This document shows, in pieces, positions 9,401-15,884 of a DNA stretch of 64,000 nucleotides. The position numbers and the translations under genes are program-made. Origin of the DNA: Arcobacteraceae bacterium (GTDB taxonomy: Bacteria > Campylobacterota > Campylobacteria > Campylobacterales > Arcobacteraceae); NCBI GenBank assembly GCA_028687375.1, contig JAQUAG010000002.1:124001-188000 (forward strand), given 5' to 3'. Position 1 is the stretch's first letter; each line of letters starts with the position of its first letter. The notes under the pieces are model-generated. The model saw only the letters and a program-made list of their open reading frames with translations. It was not told the DNA's origin and searched no databases.

Positions 9401-9520
9401 TTTTTTATACTCTTCAATATTATGTTGCTTAAGATATTCTATAACAACATAAAGTACCCCACTTAAAATAAAAAAAATTAATATAAGTATATTTTTATTT
9501 TTTAGAATATTTCTTCTCAT
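6416..9520 (-). CDS. large membrane histidine kinase with two extracytoplasmic sensors and a PAS domain
   Basis: A 1034-residue sensor kinase. It has a transmembrane segment (about 9-27), a first Cache-like periplasmic region (about 40-290), two transmembrane segments (about 298-318 and 336-358), and a second extracytoplasmic region (about 365-640) containing FHFHLPDSTSFLRMHRKELY, GFEEGRIYNGFRYVYP and GSVEVSF. A further transmembrane helix (about 642-660) and a PAS-like domain (about 680-790) follow, then a DHp domain with phospho-acceptor H818 in NIAHQWRQP and an HATPase_c domain (NLINNAKD, DNAGG, TGLGLY). That H-box is typical of Campylobacterota kinases. No response-regulator gene is adjacent, so it is an orphan kinase here. 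Two complete sensory modules in one chain is unusual and suggests an old fusion. Confidence 0.93.
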   Translation of the reverse strand: MRRNILKNKNILILIFFILSGVLYVVIEYLKQHNIEEYKKDSYKENILSAKVYLMTLIKEKQNATTTIGLGLAQNEHVIEALRNKKSSKDVLQNYSKQLAKNTDFKNVWFQLITNDGISIDRSWTTLKNDNIANVRVDLQDALKNQNIVNSISVGKFDLTFKTIVPIFDTDGKKFLGVVEVITHFNSIAQKLEEKKISSVIMADPVYKKQLIYPVTKTFIGDYYVANLNLKKNILAYFKTVDMKKYLDYFKNNDYFVDNNLQSVVSYYSLIDDGNGKQLGHILLIQNTKNIDADAINYIDYIYNIYFLFALIALLLIIYLSITGEVKNIIGKSSSYSILIYICVVYIALSFGIYNLLKIKYDGDMENYNQNITSQSLLEYNSIFDKNRDIGNFVYDEVIDTPRVIELFEKRDREELYKNLQISYKRLSEKYNIRQFHFHLPDSTSFLRMHRKELYGDSLVGIRESVEYVNRTLKPFYGFEEGRIYNGFRYVYPVFAQNGTHLGSVEVSFDVKSFIDNYFKYFDVKRVNFLISEKVMEEKVFKSERTHYIKSPVKGFLYDKVVLDSLIVKDSKHFSIQGTPEQLEEISKKIKYGAPFTIHFKEVNEITIFIPIINKISGEIVACVSVSKDDSFIKHREEELNQVMIVVMIVLAFIMFFVYKEYLSKKQAQMELLNNQKILDSQNSFIIITDGIEIKRVNRTFLLFFDYPDIEAFKLEHQCICDFFVYEKGKNYILKEMDGMNWFEYIKNQTNQNRQVKILDIKKEEHIFYIEINFDDTLEDGNNIITFVDITHLKNIENQLFYSEKMASLGNMIGNIAHQWRQPLSVISTCASGIAMKHEYGILKDEDIEPNMEMIVQNTKYLSETIDTFRDFIKESGDKEQHTVSINQTITVTLSIMEATLKNHYIEILCDLPQKEYFKTMAKGEFSQVITNLINNAKDVLIERKIEQPTIEIKFLEADNHLIITIEDNAGGISDDIIQNVFEPYFTTKHKSKGTGLGLYICHKIVTESLGGKIYVKNGEYGAKFYIEMELDTI

Positions 9521-9597
9521 CTAGTTTTCCCTTACAAGCATTTATTCTTTCTGACATTTATTCTATCAAAATAATCTTTTTTTAATCACAAAATAGC

Positions 9598-10479
9598 TTA
9601 ATTAAGAGTTTTATTATCATCTATTGGCTTTTTTGACTCATCTTTTATTTGTTCATCTAATTGATTTTTGTTTATATCATTTTTTTCATCACTAATAGAT
9701 TCTATTGCACCAATAGAGCTATTATTTTCCTCTATTGTAGTATTGTTTTCGTCTATTTCTGGTTTCATAATCTCTGTAAATTCAGGTATAACTATCCCTC
9801 TTCTTTGCATTATTTTATAAAGATGAGCTGATTTTTTCAGTACAAATTTTTGATTACCAATTGGATTGTAAATAATAGGATTTGGTAATACTGAAGCTAA
9901 CTTTGCTGCTTCCATTGCTGTTAAATTTTTTGCACTTTTTTTGAAGTAAAATTTTGCAGCTGCTTCAATACCAAATATCCCATCTCCCCATTCAGCAACA
10001 TTAAGATAAATTTCAATAATTCTTCTTTTAGAAAGAGTATGTTCAATTCTATAAGTGATGATAGCTTCTTTGAGTTTTCGTATTGGATTTTTACTTGGCG
10101 TTAAGTAGAGATTTTTTGAAAGTTGCTGTGAAACAGTACTTCCACCAGCTGTAAATTTACCAGCTTTTAGATTCTTTTCAAATGCATCTTCAAGCCCTTG
10201 TGTATCAAATCCATCATGCTTCCAAAATTTATCATCTTCACTAATTAAAACAGCTTTGATAACATAAGGGGAGATTTGTTTAAGATTAACCCATTTTTGC
10301 TTGATTTGCTTATCAAGTCCATCTTCTTTCCATTGTTCCATTCTATATTGCATAAAAGATGATGGAATTGGATTTGTTTTTTTTAGATCACTAACATCTG
10401 GATAAATTGCATATCTTCCTACATCTACAAGAAGAAATAATATCACAGCTACGAAACTATATTTTAAAGTTTTTTTCAA
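9598..10479 (-). CDS. mtgA: monofunctional peptidoglycan glycosyltransferase
   Basis: A GT51-family enzyme that polymerises lipid II into glycan strands at the periplasmic face of the inner membrane. There is one N-terminal transmembrane helix (about 8-24). The catalytic motifs are intact: EDDKFWKHDGFD with the first catalytic Glu, AGGSTVSQQLSKNLYL, RKLKEAIITYRIE, KRRIIEIYLNVAEWG with the second Glu, and GIEAAAKFYF. There is no transpeptidase domain, as expected for MtgA. An odd point is a tail of about 60 residues after the catalytic domain (about 233-293) made largely of Glu, Asp, Asn, Ser and Lys. It is low complexity, and most MtgA proteins stop near residue 230-240. The gene stands alone, with about 77 bp to the kinase gene downstream. 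Confidence 0.95.
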   Translation of the reverse strand: MKKTLKYSFVAVILFLLVDVGRYAIYPDVSDLKKTNPIPSSFMQYRMEQWKEDGLDKQIKQKWVNLKQISPYVIKAVLISEDDKFWKHDGFDTQGLEDAFEKNLKAGKFTAGGSTVSQQLSKNLYLTPSKNPIRKLKEAIITYRIEHTLSKRRIIEIYLNVAEWGDGIFGIEAAAKFYFKKSAKNLTAMEAAKLASVLPNPIIYNPIGNQKFVLKKSAHLYKIMQRRGIVIPEFTEIMKPEIDENNTTIEENNSSIGAIESISDEKNDINKNQLDEQIKDESKKPIDDNKTLN

Positions 10480-10601
10480 TTTTGAACCTTTTATTTTATC
10501 TCTTTTAAATTGGGATATTAGCTAAATAACACTTATGAAATAAACCGAACATTAGTAACTTTATAGTAAAATACTTGTTCATTAAAAAATTAGGAACATA
10601 A

Positions 10602-11222
10602 ATGGACTTTATCAACATAAACATACTCTTTTATATCATCGCATATCTTGTAGGTTCTATCCCATTTGGACTTATTTTAGCAAAAAAGTTTGCAGGGGTA
10701 AATGTACAAGAAGCTGGAAGTAAAAGTATTGGTGCTACAAATGTTTTACGAGTAGTAAAAGAGACAAATCCATCTTTAGCAAAAAAATTAGGAATTGCAA
10801 CTGTACTCCTTGATGCTATCAAAGGAACTCTTGTTTTAGTAGCTGGAATAATAGTTGGATTACCAGCTGAAACACTTTGGGGAATTGCTGTTTTAGCTGT
10901 TCTTGGACATTGTTATAGTATCTATTTAGGATTTGAGGGTGGGAAAGGTGTTGCTACTGGACTTGGTGTATTTATAGTTCTTATCCCAATCCCTACAATT
11001 ATTGGGGCAGTAATCTGGGGATTTTGTGCAAAAGTACTTAAAATTTCTTCACTTTCTTCACTTCTTGGACTTGCTGGAGTTGTTATTGGTGCTATTTTCT
11101 TAAATGATGGTGTTGGTGTTGATTCAAATGCACCTGTTTATTTAATAGCTTTTATAATCTTCTATAAACATATTCCAAATATTGTAAGACTTGTAAAAGG
11201 TGAAGAGAAAAAAGTTGCTTAA
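10602..11222 (+). CDS. plsY: glycerol-3-phosphate acyltransferase PlsY
   Basis: A 206-residue polytopic inner-membrane enzyme that transfers acyl groups from acyl-phosphate to glycerol-3-phosphate, the first step of phospholipid synthesis. The three PlsY motifs are visible: GSIPFGLILAKKF near the N-terminus, AGSKSIGATNVLRV, and GHCYSIYLGFEGGKGVATGLG. About five hydrophobic segments are present. The start ATG follows a purine-rich stretch (TTAGGAACATAA). folB begins inside the 3' end of the gene, giving translational coupling. The order plsY-folB is, to my knowledge, common in Campylobacterota. Confidence 0.96.
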   Translation: MDFININILFYIIAYLVGSIPFGLILAKKFAGVNVQEAGSKSIGATNVLRVVKETNPSLAKKLGIATVLLDAIKGTLVLVAGIIVGLPAETLWGIAVLAVLGHCYSIYLGFEGGKGVATGLGVFIVLIPIPTIIGAVIWGFCAKVLKISSLSSLLGLAGVVIGAIFLNDGVGVDSNAPVYLIAFIIFYKHIPNIVRLVKGEEKKVA

Positions 11223-11535
11223 AGTCACTATTGAGAATCTTACCTTTGAGTGTATCATAGGAATTTTAGAAAGTGAAAGGATAAATACTCAAAAAGTAGT
11301 TATTAACCTCTCATTTGAATACTTTTTTGATGAAGAGAAAAAAGAGTTTATCGACTACTCAAAAGTTGCCTCTTTTGTTGAAAAAACTATGATAGAAGAA
11401 AAGTTCTTACTTATTGAAGATGCTATTTTATTTTTACGAAAAAAACTTAAAAGTGATTATCCTATGAAAAACCTATGGATAAAAATCTCAAAACCAGAGA
11501 TTATGCCAAATTGTATCGTGAGTGTAGAAGAGTAA
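11200..11535 (+). CDS. folB: dihydroneopterin aldolase
   Basis: A FolB-family protein of 111 residues (or 106 if translation begins at the TTG at 11215, giving MLKVTIENL). FolB converts dihydroneopterin to hydroxymethyl-dihydropterin in folate synthesis. The family pattern IENLTFECIIGILESER, the Asp/Glu-rich middle and the late KISKPEIMPNC strand match the T-fold aldolase. Both candidate starts lie inside plsY. The TTG has GAAGAG at a good distance upstream, while the GTG at 11200 has a weaker site, so I slightly favour the TTG but give the longer form. The gene is convergent with tatD, with 31 bp between the stop codons. Confidence 0.88.
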   Translation: MKRKKLLKVTIENLTFECIIGILESERINTQKVVINLSFEYFFDEEKKEFIDYSKVASFVEKTMIEEKFLLIEDAILFLRKKLKSDYPMKNLWIKISKPEIMPNCIVSVEE

Positions 11536-11566
11536 AAATCAAAGAGTTAACTCTTGATTTTTTAAT

Positions 11567-12343
11567 TTATAAGTTTCCAAATAATCTTTTAGCATTTAAA
11601 GTTGTAAGTTCTTCAACATCTTCAACACTCATATCTAAAATCTCCCCTATTTTACTTGCTACATATTTTGTATAAAGTGGCTCATTTCGTTTCCCTCTAA
11701 AAGGTTCAGGGGTAAGATATGGAGCATCTGTTTCAAGGACTAACTTATCAAGTGGAATCTTTGGTAATACATTGACAAGTTTTTTTGCATTTTTAAATGT
11801 TACAACTCCACCTATTCCAAAGTAAAAATTTTCTTTTGCAAGGCTAAGAAGCTGTTCATCTGCATTAAAACAATGCAATACCCCACCAACCTCTTTTGCA
11901 TTGTGTTCTAAAAGAATCGCTTTACTATCATTTGAAGCATCTCGAATATGAATAATCAAAGGTTTTTTGTATCTTTTTGCTAACTTTATTTGAGCGATGA
12001 AGATCTTTTTTTGAAGTTCGATATTAACAATCTTTTCAGCATCATCTTCTGAAAGTCTATAATAATCAAGCCCACATTCTCCAACTGCAACACATTTTGG
12101 ATGATTGATATAACTTTCTAGAGTTTTTTCACAATATTCTTCTATATGATAAGGATGTACTCCAACACTAAAATAAATTTGTGGGTATTTTTCAGCTAGT
12201 GCAACAGCTTTTGGAAGATCATTTATATCTGCTGCTGGGATTATTATGTGAGAGATGCCATCCTCTTTTGAGGTGACGATAAGGTTATCTACATCATCTT
12301 GAAATGCATCTGCATCAAGATGACAATGTGTGTCTATAATGAT
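11567..12343 (-). CDS. tatD: TatD-family metal-dependent hydrolase with a non-canonical start codon
   Basis: A TIM-barrel metallohydrolase of about 258 residues (TatD/YcfH family, DNase-like). All landmarks are present when the frame is read from 12343: IIDTHCHLDADAF (metal HxH), GVHPYHIEEY, AVGECGLDYYRL with the catalytic Glu, LIIHIRDASNDS, LHCFNADEQ and LVLETDAPYLTPEP. The first ATG in frame is at 11959, which would remove half the barrel. The frame is open only back to the TAG at 12353-12355 of the preceding gene, and between that stop and the conserved IIDTH lie only GAA TTT CCA ATC ATT ATA. An AGGAA sits about seven bases before the ATC at 12341-12343, exactly where an ATG would be expected. 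I infer initiation at ATC (or the next codon, ATT). Confidence 0.85.
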   Translation of the reverse strand: MIIDTHCHLDADAFQDDVDNLIVTSKEDGISHIIIPAADINDLPKAVALAEKYPQIYFSVGVHPYHIEEYCEKTLESYINHPKCVAVGECGLDYYRLSEDDAEKIVNIELQKKIFIAQIKLAKRYKKPLIIHIRDASNDSKAILLEHNAKEVGGVLHCFNADEQLLSLAKENFYFGIGGVVTFKNAKKLVNVLPKIPLDKLVLETDAPYLTPEPFRGKRNEPLYTKYVASKIGEILDMSVEDVEELTTLNAKRLFGNL

Positions 12344-12352
12344 TGGAAATTC

Positions 12353-12658
12353 CTATAAAGACATTCTTTTTTTGACTTCAGCCAAAAGATTTGGTAAATC
12401 AGAAAGATTTTCCCTTTTAATCCAAGCTTTTATACCAAAATTTTTAAAAGCATCAAAATCACTAGGATCATCAATAACAGCTATTGATGTATAGTTTTCT
12501 TTACAAATAGTAAGTTTTTTTTCTTCATAATCAAATATTGTATTGATATCTAAAATAACTACATCAGCACTTCCGTCCTCACATCCACTATGGATAAAAG
12601 AAACATCATAACCCTCTGTGTATTTTTCATCTAAATCTTCAAATGTTACTATTTTCAT
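12353..12658 (-). CDS. small receiver-like protein of unknown function
   Basis: A 101-residue protein I do not recognise. Its alternation of short strands and helices (DVVILDINTIFDY, YTSIAVIDDPSDFDAFKNFG, IKAWIKRENLSDLPNLLAEV) is reminiscent of the second half of a response-regulator receiver or a related flavodoxin-like fold. The usual Asp cluster and conserved Lys cannot be assigned with confidence, and it is too short for a full receiver domain. It starts with a good AACGGAGAAAAGT ribosome-binding site. The tatD frame continues directly after its TAG stop, so the two genes are probably cotranscribed and coupled. No function can be claimed. Confidence 0.6.
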   Translation of the reverse strand: MKIVTFEDLDEKYTEGYDVSFIHSGCEDGSADVVILDINTIFDYEEKKLTICKENYTSIAVIDDPSDFDAFKNFGIKAWIKRENLSDLPNLLAEVKKRMSL

Positions 12659-12697
12659 ACTTTTCTCCGTTTTTATTATTTTTTTCAGTTACTGCAA

Positions 12698-12703
12698 ATT
12701 ATA
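12698..12703 (-). promoter_or_regulatory. predicted -10 element for the 12658-tatD unit
   Basis: On the minus strand TATAAT lies about 40 bp before the ATG at 12658, in a T/A-rich region typical of Campylobacterota sigma-70 promoters. These often lack a recognisable -35 box, and I see no good TTGACA here. Confidence 0.4.
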
Positions 12704-12720
12704 CATAATTTTTAATAAAT

Positions 12721-13767
12721 TTAATCAATTTGAGAAAGTTTTTGGTTGATATATCTTTTAACTGCTTGATAATCTATCGTTTCTTTAAAATCATCGAAAT
12801 AAGCACCACTTGCATTTGGATGCCCTCCACCATTTGCTAATTTTTGAGCCATGAGTGAAACATCAACATTCCCAGCAGCCCTAAATCCTGCATTTCCCCT
12901 TTTATTAATATTAATAAAAAAGTCAAAATCTGGATTTTCTTTCAAAAATGTATTGGCAGAAATTGAGATGCTAAAAAGATTGTAAGTTAAAAGTCCCTTA
13001 TGCTCTTTATAGTAAACAGTCAAATCATCTTTTTTATGTTCTAAAAGATAAACTAAATATTTTGCACTTAGATTATCAATTGTATTATTTTTTCCATCAA
13101 GAATCAAATACTCTTTTTTAAGATGATGTGCATCATCATCAAGTAAAATATGCCCGTTCTCTTTTGTAATATATTCACAAGCTTTTAGAAGTAAATGGTG
13201 CCTAAAATCTCTATTTTCATCTGGAAAAAGTGTAGCATTTATCTCATTTGCATTAGTAACTATTCTCATAGCAACTTTTCCAAATTCAAAATAAGGGTCA
13301 AACTCACACCAAATATCAACATCATCAATCGCTTCAATTAAAAGTTTAAACTCTGGGGTGCAAAGAGGAGGAAAACTTTCATAGTTTTCCATAAAATAAT
13401 CAAAAACAATTTTTGTAGCACTTCTTTTTGTATCTAAAAAGTACCACTCATATTTTAAAGCACTAGGCTCACCTGTAATATGATGGTCTAAGAGTTGTAA
13501 TTTAATATTTTTTCCATTTTTGTTAAGATTTTCAATTGATTTTGTAAGATTCTTTGATTCATCCACAGTCAAATTAAGATCACTAATCAAGAAAAAAATA
13601 TCTATTTGCGAAGATTCTTCTATCTCTTTTAAAATTGTTTTTATTGTAGATTTAACCTCTACTCCATAGTTTGCATTATAAAAATTACCATTTGGATATA
13701 TTTTTTTAGAGATAAGTTGACATCCATAACCATCTAAATCTGTATGTGACATATGAAAAAGTTTCAT
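12721..13767 (-). CDS. DHH-family phosphoesterase
   Basis: A 348-residue DHH/DHHA1 protein. The metal-binding motifs are clear: MSHTDLDGYG near the start (motif I), FLISDLNL (motif II), LLDHHITGE (the DHH itself) and a later EAIDDVDIW (motif IV). The C-terminal DHHA1 part ends with GGGHPNASGA, the substrate-binding glycine-rich motif. Members hydrolyse phosphodiester bonds in short oligonucleotides, pAp or cyclic dinucleotide products (NrnA type); which substrate is used here cannot be told from sequence. The start codon overlaps the stop of the Rrf2-regulator gene by four bases (ATGA), so the two are one operon. Confidence 0.88.
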   Translation of the reverse strand: MKLFHMSHTDLDGYGCQLISKKIYPNGNFYNANYGVEVKSTIKTILKEIEESSQIDIFFLISDLNLTVDESKNLTKSIENLNKNGKNIKLQLLDHHITGEPSALKYEWYFLDTKRSATKIVFDYFMENYESFPPLCTPEFKLLIEAIDDVDIWCEFDPYFEFGKVAMRIVTNANEINATLFPDENRDFRHHLLLKACEYITKENGHILLDDDAHHLKKEYLILDGKNNTIDNLSAKYLVYLLEHKKDDLTVYYKEHKGLLTYNLFSISISANTFLKENPDFDFFININKRGNAGFRAAGNVDVSLMAQKLANGGGHPNASGAYFDDFKETIDYQAVKRYINQKLSQID

Positions 13768-14165
13768 GACATAATATCCTTAAGGGTAATTTTTTCGAAA
13801 AAGCTATCTATTTTAATTTGTAATTTATTCAATGTTGGCCAAAGGCTACAATTTTGTCCTTTGTTACTTGGACAATCATCAACAGTTGATGAGCATTCAA
13901 ACACAGCGATAGATTTATCTTCTGAAATAGTTGTAATCTTCAATAATGTAATATCTTCAGGAGCCAAAGCAAGAACAAATCCTCCATTTATACCTTTATA
14001 TGAAGTTAAAATATCACTTTTTGAAAAGCTTTGTAGTATCTTAGCTAGATATGGCTTAGGGATATTTAACTCTCTAGAAAGAAGATCGACATTTTTAGGC
14101 GTTTCACTTTTGGCAATAGAGACAAGTGCAAGTATGGCATATTCGGTTTTTTTAGTTAATAACAT
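13764..14165 (-). CDS. Rrf2-family transcriptional regulator, probable iron-sulfur sensor
   Basis: A 133-residue regulator with the Rrf2 winged-helix domain: TKKTEYAILALVSIAK at the start and ELNIPKPYLAKILQSF as the recognition helix, followed by YKGINGGFVLA (wing). Three cysteines, C91, C98 and C106 (FECSSTVDDCPSNKGQNC), sit where IscR and NsrR carry their Fe-S ligands, with similar spacing, so an iron-sulfur cluster is likely. The gene overlaps the DHH gene by four bases. It is divergent from modE, and both may share control from the 145-bp region between them. The target genes are unknown. Confidence 0.9.
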   Translation of the reverse strand: MLLTKKTEYAILALVSIAKSETPKNVDLLSRELNIPKPYLAKILQSFSKSDILTSYKGINGGFVLALAPEDITLLKITTISEDKSIAVFECSSTVDDCPSNKGQNCSLWPTLNKLQIKIDSFFEKITLKDIMS

Positions 14166-14237
14166 TCCAGAAGTGTATCTTAAAAGCTTTAATCACGACT
14201 AAAAAACTAATAGTAATGAAAAAAAAACATCATTTAT

Positions 14238-14261
14238 CATTATATATTAAGCTACATAACG
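14238..14261. promoter_or_regulatory. ModE-like operator, upstream box 1
   Basis: The sequence is CATTATATA, spacer TTAAGC, TACATAACG: two half-sites facing each other six bases apart. It matches the E. coli ModE pattern CGTTATATA-N-TATATAACG with one difference in each half. Its centre is 60 bp before the modE start codon. It shares the exact 9-6-9 architecture with the box before mop at 19995-20018, which supports a real operator. It also covers the region from which the Rrf2 gene is transcribed on the other strand. Confidence 0.65.
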
Positions 14262-14277
14262 GTACAGTTCTTGCAAC

Positions 14278-14301
14278 CGTTATGTAGTCTTGTTTATAAG
14301 G
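14278..14301. promoter_or_regulatory. ModE-like operator, upstream box 2 overlapping the modE ribosome-binding site
   Basis: The sequence is CGTTATGTA, spacer GTCTTG, TTTATAAGG. The left half matches the ModE half-site in eight of nine positions and the right half in seven of nine, again with a six-base spacer. Its centre is 40 bp from that of box 1, close to four helical turns, so dimers could bind on the same face. The right half runs into the AAGGAG of modE. The striking 11-bp inverted repeat at 14252-14262/14277-14287 is simply the right half of box 1 with the left half of box 2. Confidence 0.5.
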
Positions 14302-14309
14302 AGAAAATT

Positions 14310-15089
14310 ATGCAATTTATATCACCGCTAAGTTTGTTTGATGGGGAAAGCTCATTTTTACTAGAGAAAAGGATAGCACTTTTAAAAGCTATAAATGAAG
14401 TTGGAAGCTTAAGCAAAGCAGCTTCTTTGGTTCCTTTAAGCTATAAAGGTGCTTGGGATATGATAGATAATATGAATAATCTCTGCCCTACTCCAGTAGT
14501 AGAAAAAGAAACAGGAGGAATTGGTGGAGGGGGAACAAAGCTTACCTCTTATGGAGAAAATTTGGTAAGAACTTATGAAGTTATACAAAAAGAACATCAA
14601 AAGTTTTTAGAAACAATATCGCATATCACAGATTTTGATAGTGGTAATTTAAAATTATTTCGGAGGTTTAATATGCAAATAAGTGCGAGAAATCAACTTG
14701 TTGGAATTGTGGAGCTGATAGAACAGGGGAAGATTAATGCTTCTATTTATATCAAACTAAAAAGTGGTTACACAATGGTAAGCGTTATTACAAATGGTGC
14801 CGTTGAAAATCTAAATTTACAAGTTGGTGATGAAGTTGTAACGATATTCAAATCAAGTGCTGTACTTCTTACAACAGATACAAGTTTAAATATTAGCGCA
14901 AGGAATAAACTAACTGGTGTAATAGAAACTATCCATTTTGGAGAGGTTAATAGTGAAGTTGTTGTAAATATAGGTGGTGACTTGATAGCTTCAGTTATAA
15001 CAAAAAATGCAACTGGAAATCTTGATATCAAAATTGGTGATAGTGTAACGGCTGTTATTAAATCTAGTGATGTGATGATTGGGAAGTAA
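14310..15089 (+). CDS. modE: molybdate-responsive transcriptional regulator ModE
   Basis: A 259-residue ModE of full-length type. An N-terminal winged helix (about 15-85: IALLKAINEVGSLSKAASLV, LSYKGAWDMIDNMN, GGGGTKLTSYG) is followed by two tandem Mop/TOBE domains (about 120-187 and 194-259), each opening with SARN and carrying the paired KIG/QVGD element that binds molybdate. I chose the ATG at 14310, behind ATAAGGAGAAAATT; a TTG at 14271 in the same frame lies inside the operator region and has no ribosome-binding site. modE is the first gene of the mod operon, with two ModE-like boxes immediately upstream, so autoregulation is likely. Confidence 0.95.
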   Translation: MQFISPLSLFDGESSFLLEKRIALLKAINEVGSLSKAASLVPLSYKGAWDMIDNMNNLCPTPVVEKETGGIGGGGTKLTSYGENLVRTYEVIQKEHQKFLETISHITDFDSGNLKLFRRFNMQISARNQLVGIVELIEQGKINASIYIKLKSGYTMVSVITNGAVENLNLQVGDEVVTIFKSSAVLLTTDTSLNISARNKLTGVIETIHFGEVNSEVVVNIGGDLIASVITKNATGNLDIKIGDSVTAVIKSSDVMIGK

Positions 15090-15140
15090 CTTTAATAAGT
15101 TAAGAATTAAGAGTTAAAAATTTAAAAAAAAGGATATTGA

Positions 15141-15884
15141 ATGAAAAAATTATTAAGTACAGTGTTAATCGTATGTGGTTTAAGTGGGAGTTTATGGGCT
15201 GAGACTATTAAAGTTTTTGCAGCATCAAGTACAAAGTTGGCTATGAGTGAAGTTGTTCAAAACTTTAAAGCACAAAATCCTGCTGATGATATTTTGATAA
15301 CTTTTAGTGCAACAGGGAAAGCGTATGCACAGTTTTCAAATGGTTTTGATTATGATATTTTTATGGCAGCAGATAGCAAATATCCAGCTAAAATAGTTAG
15401 TGATGGAAATGCTATCACAACTCCAGAAATTTACGCTTTAGGTGCAGTTGCACTTTATAGTAACGATCCTCAATTAATCAAAATGGGGATGAATGCTTTA
15501 AAAAGTGATAAAGTAAAACATATCTCAATTGCAAATCCAAAAATGGCTCCTTATGGTGTAGCTGCAACTGAGATTGTCAAAAATTATGGACTTAGTGATG
15601 TTGCTTCTTCTAAACTTGTTCTTGGAGATAATATCGCACAATCTGTACAATTCGTAGATAGTGGTGCAGCTGATATAGGACTTGTGGCATTTTCTCTTAT
15701 AAAATCAAGCAAAAATAGTAGTAATTATGCGATGATAGATAGTTCAAAATATGCACCACTTGAACAAGCATTTGTTTTAACAAAATATGCAAAAGGGAAA
15801 CCACTTGCTACAAAATTTGCTTCTTTTATAACTTCAAAAGCTTCAAAAGATGTATTTAAAAAATATGGATTTGAAACAAAATAG
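15141..15884 (+). CDS. modA: molybdate ABC transporter, substrate-binding protein
   Basis: A 247-residue periplasmic binding protein with signal peptide (about 1-20, ending SLWA). Mature ModA features are present: IKVFAASSTKLAMSEV at the N-terminus with the oxyanion-binding serines, FSATGKAYAQF, DYDIFMAADSKYP, IANPKMAPYG and ADIGLVAFS. It captures molybdate (and possibly tungstate) for ModBC. It starts behind AAAAAAAGGATATTGA, 51 bp after modE. modD follows without a gap, so modA, modD and the later genes form one operon. Confidence 0.96.
   Translation: MKKLLSTVLIVCGLSGSLWAETIKVFAASSTKLAMSEVVQNFKAQNPADDILITFSATGKAYAQFSNGFDYDIFMAADSKYPAKIVSDGNAITTPEIYALGAVALYSNDPQLIKMGMNALKSDKVKHISIANPKMAPYGVAATEIVKNYGLSDVASSKLVLGDNIAQSVQFVDSGAADIGLVAFSLIKSSKNSSNYAMIDSSKYAPLEQAFVLTKYAKGKPLATKFASFITSKASKDVFKKYGFETK

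Noticed and set aside
11567-11959. Truncated tatD pseudogene starting at the first ATG
   Set aside because: The upstream frame is open and encodes every conserved TatD motif, so the gene is complete apart from its start codon.
14252-14287. Long perfect inverted repeat (11-bp arms) before modE read as a terminator or attenuator
   Set aside because: No T-tract follows, and both arms are better explained as the inner half-sites of two ModE boxes.
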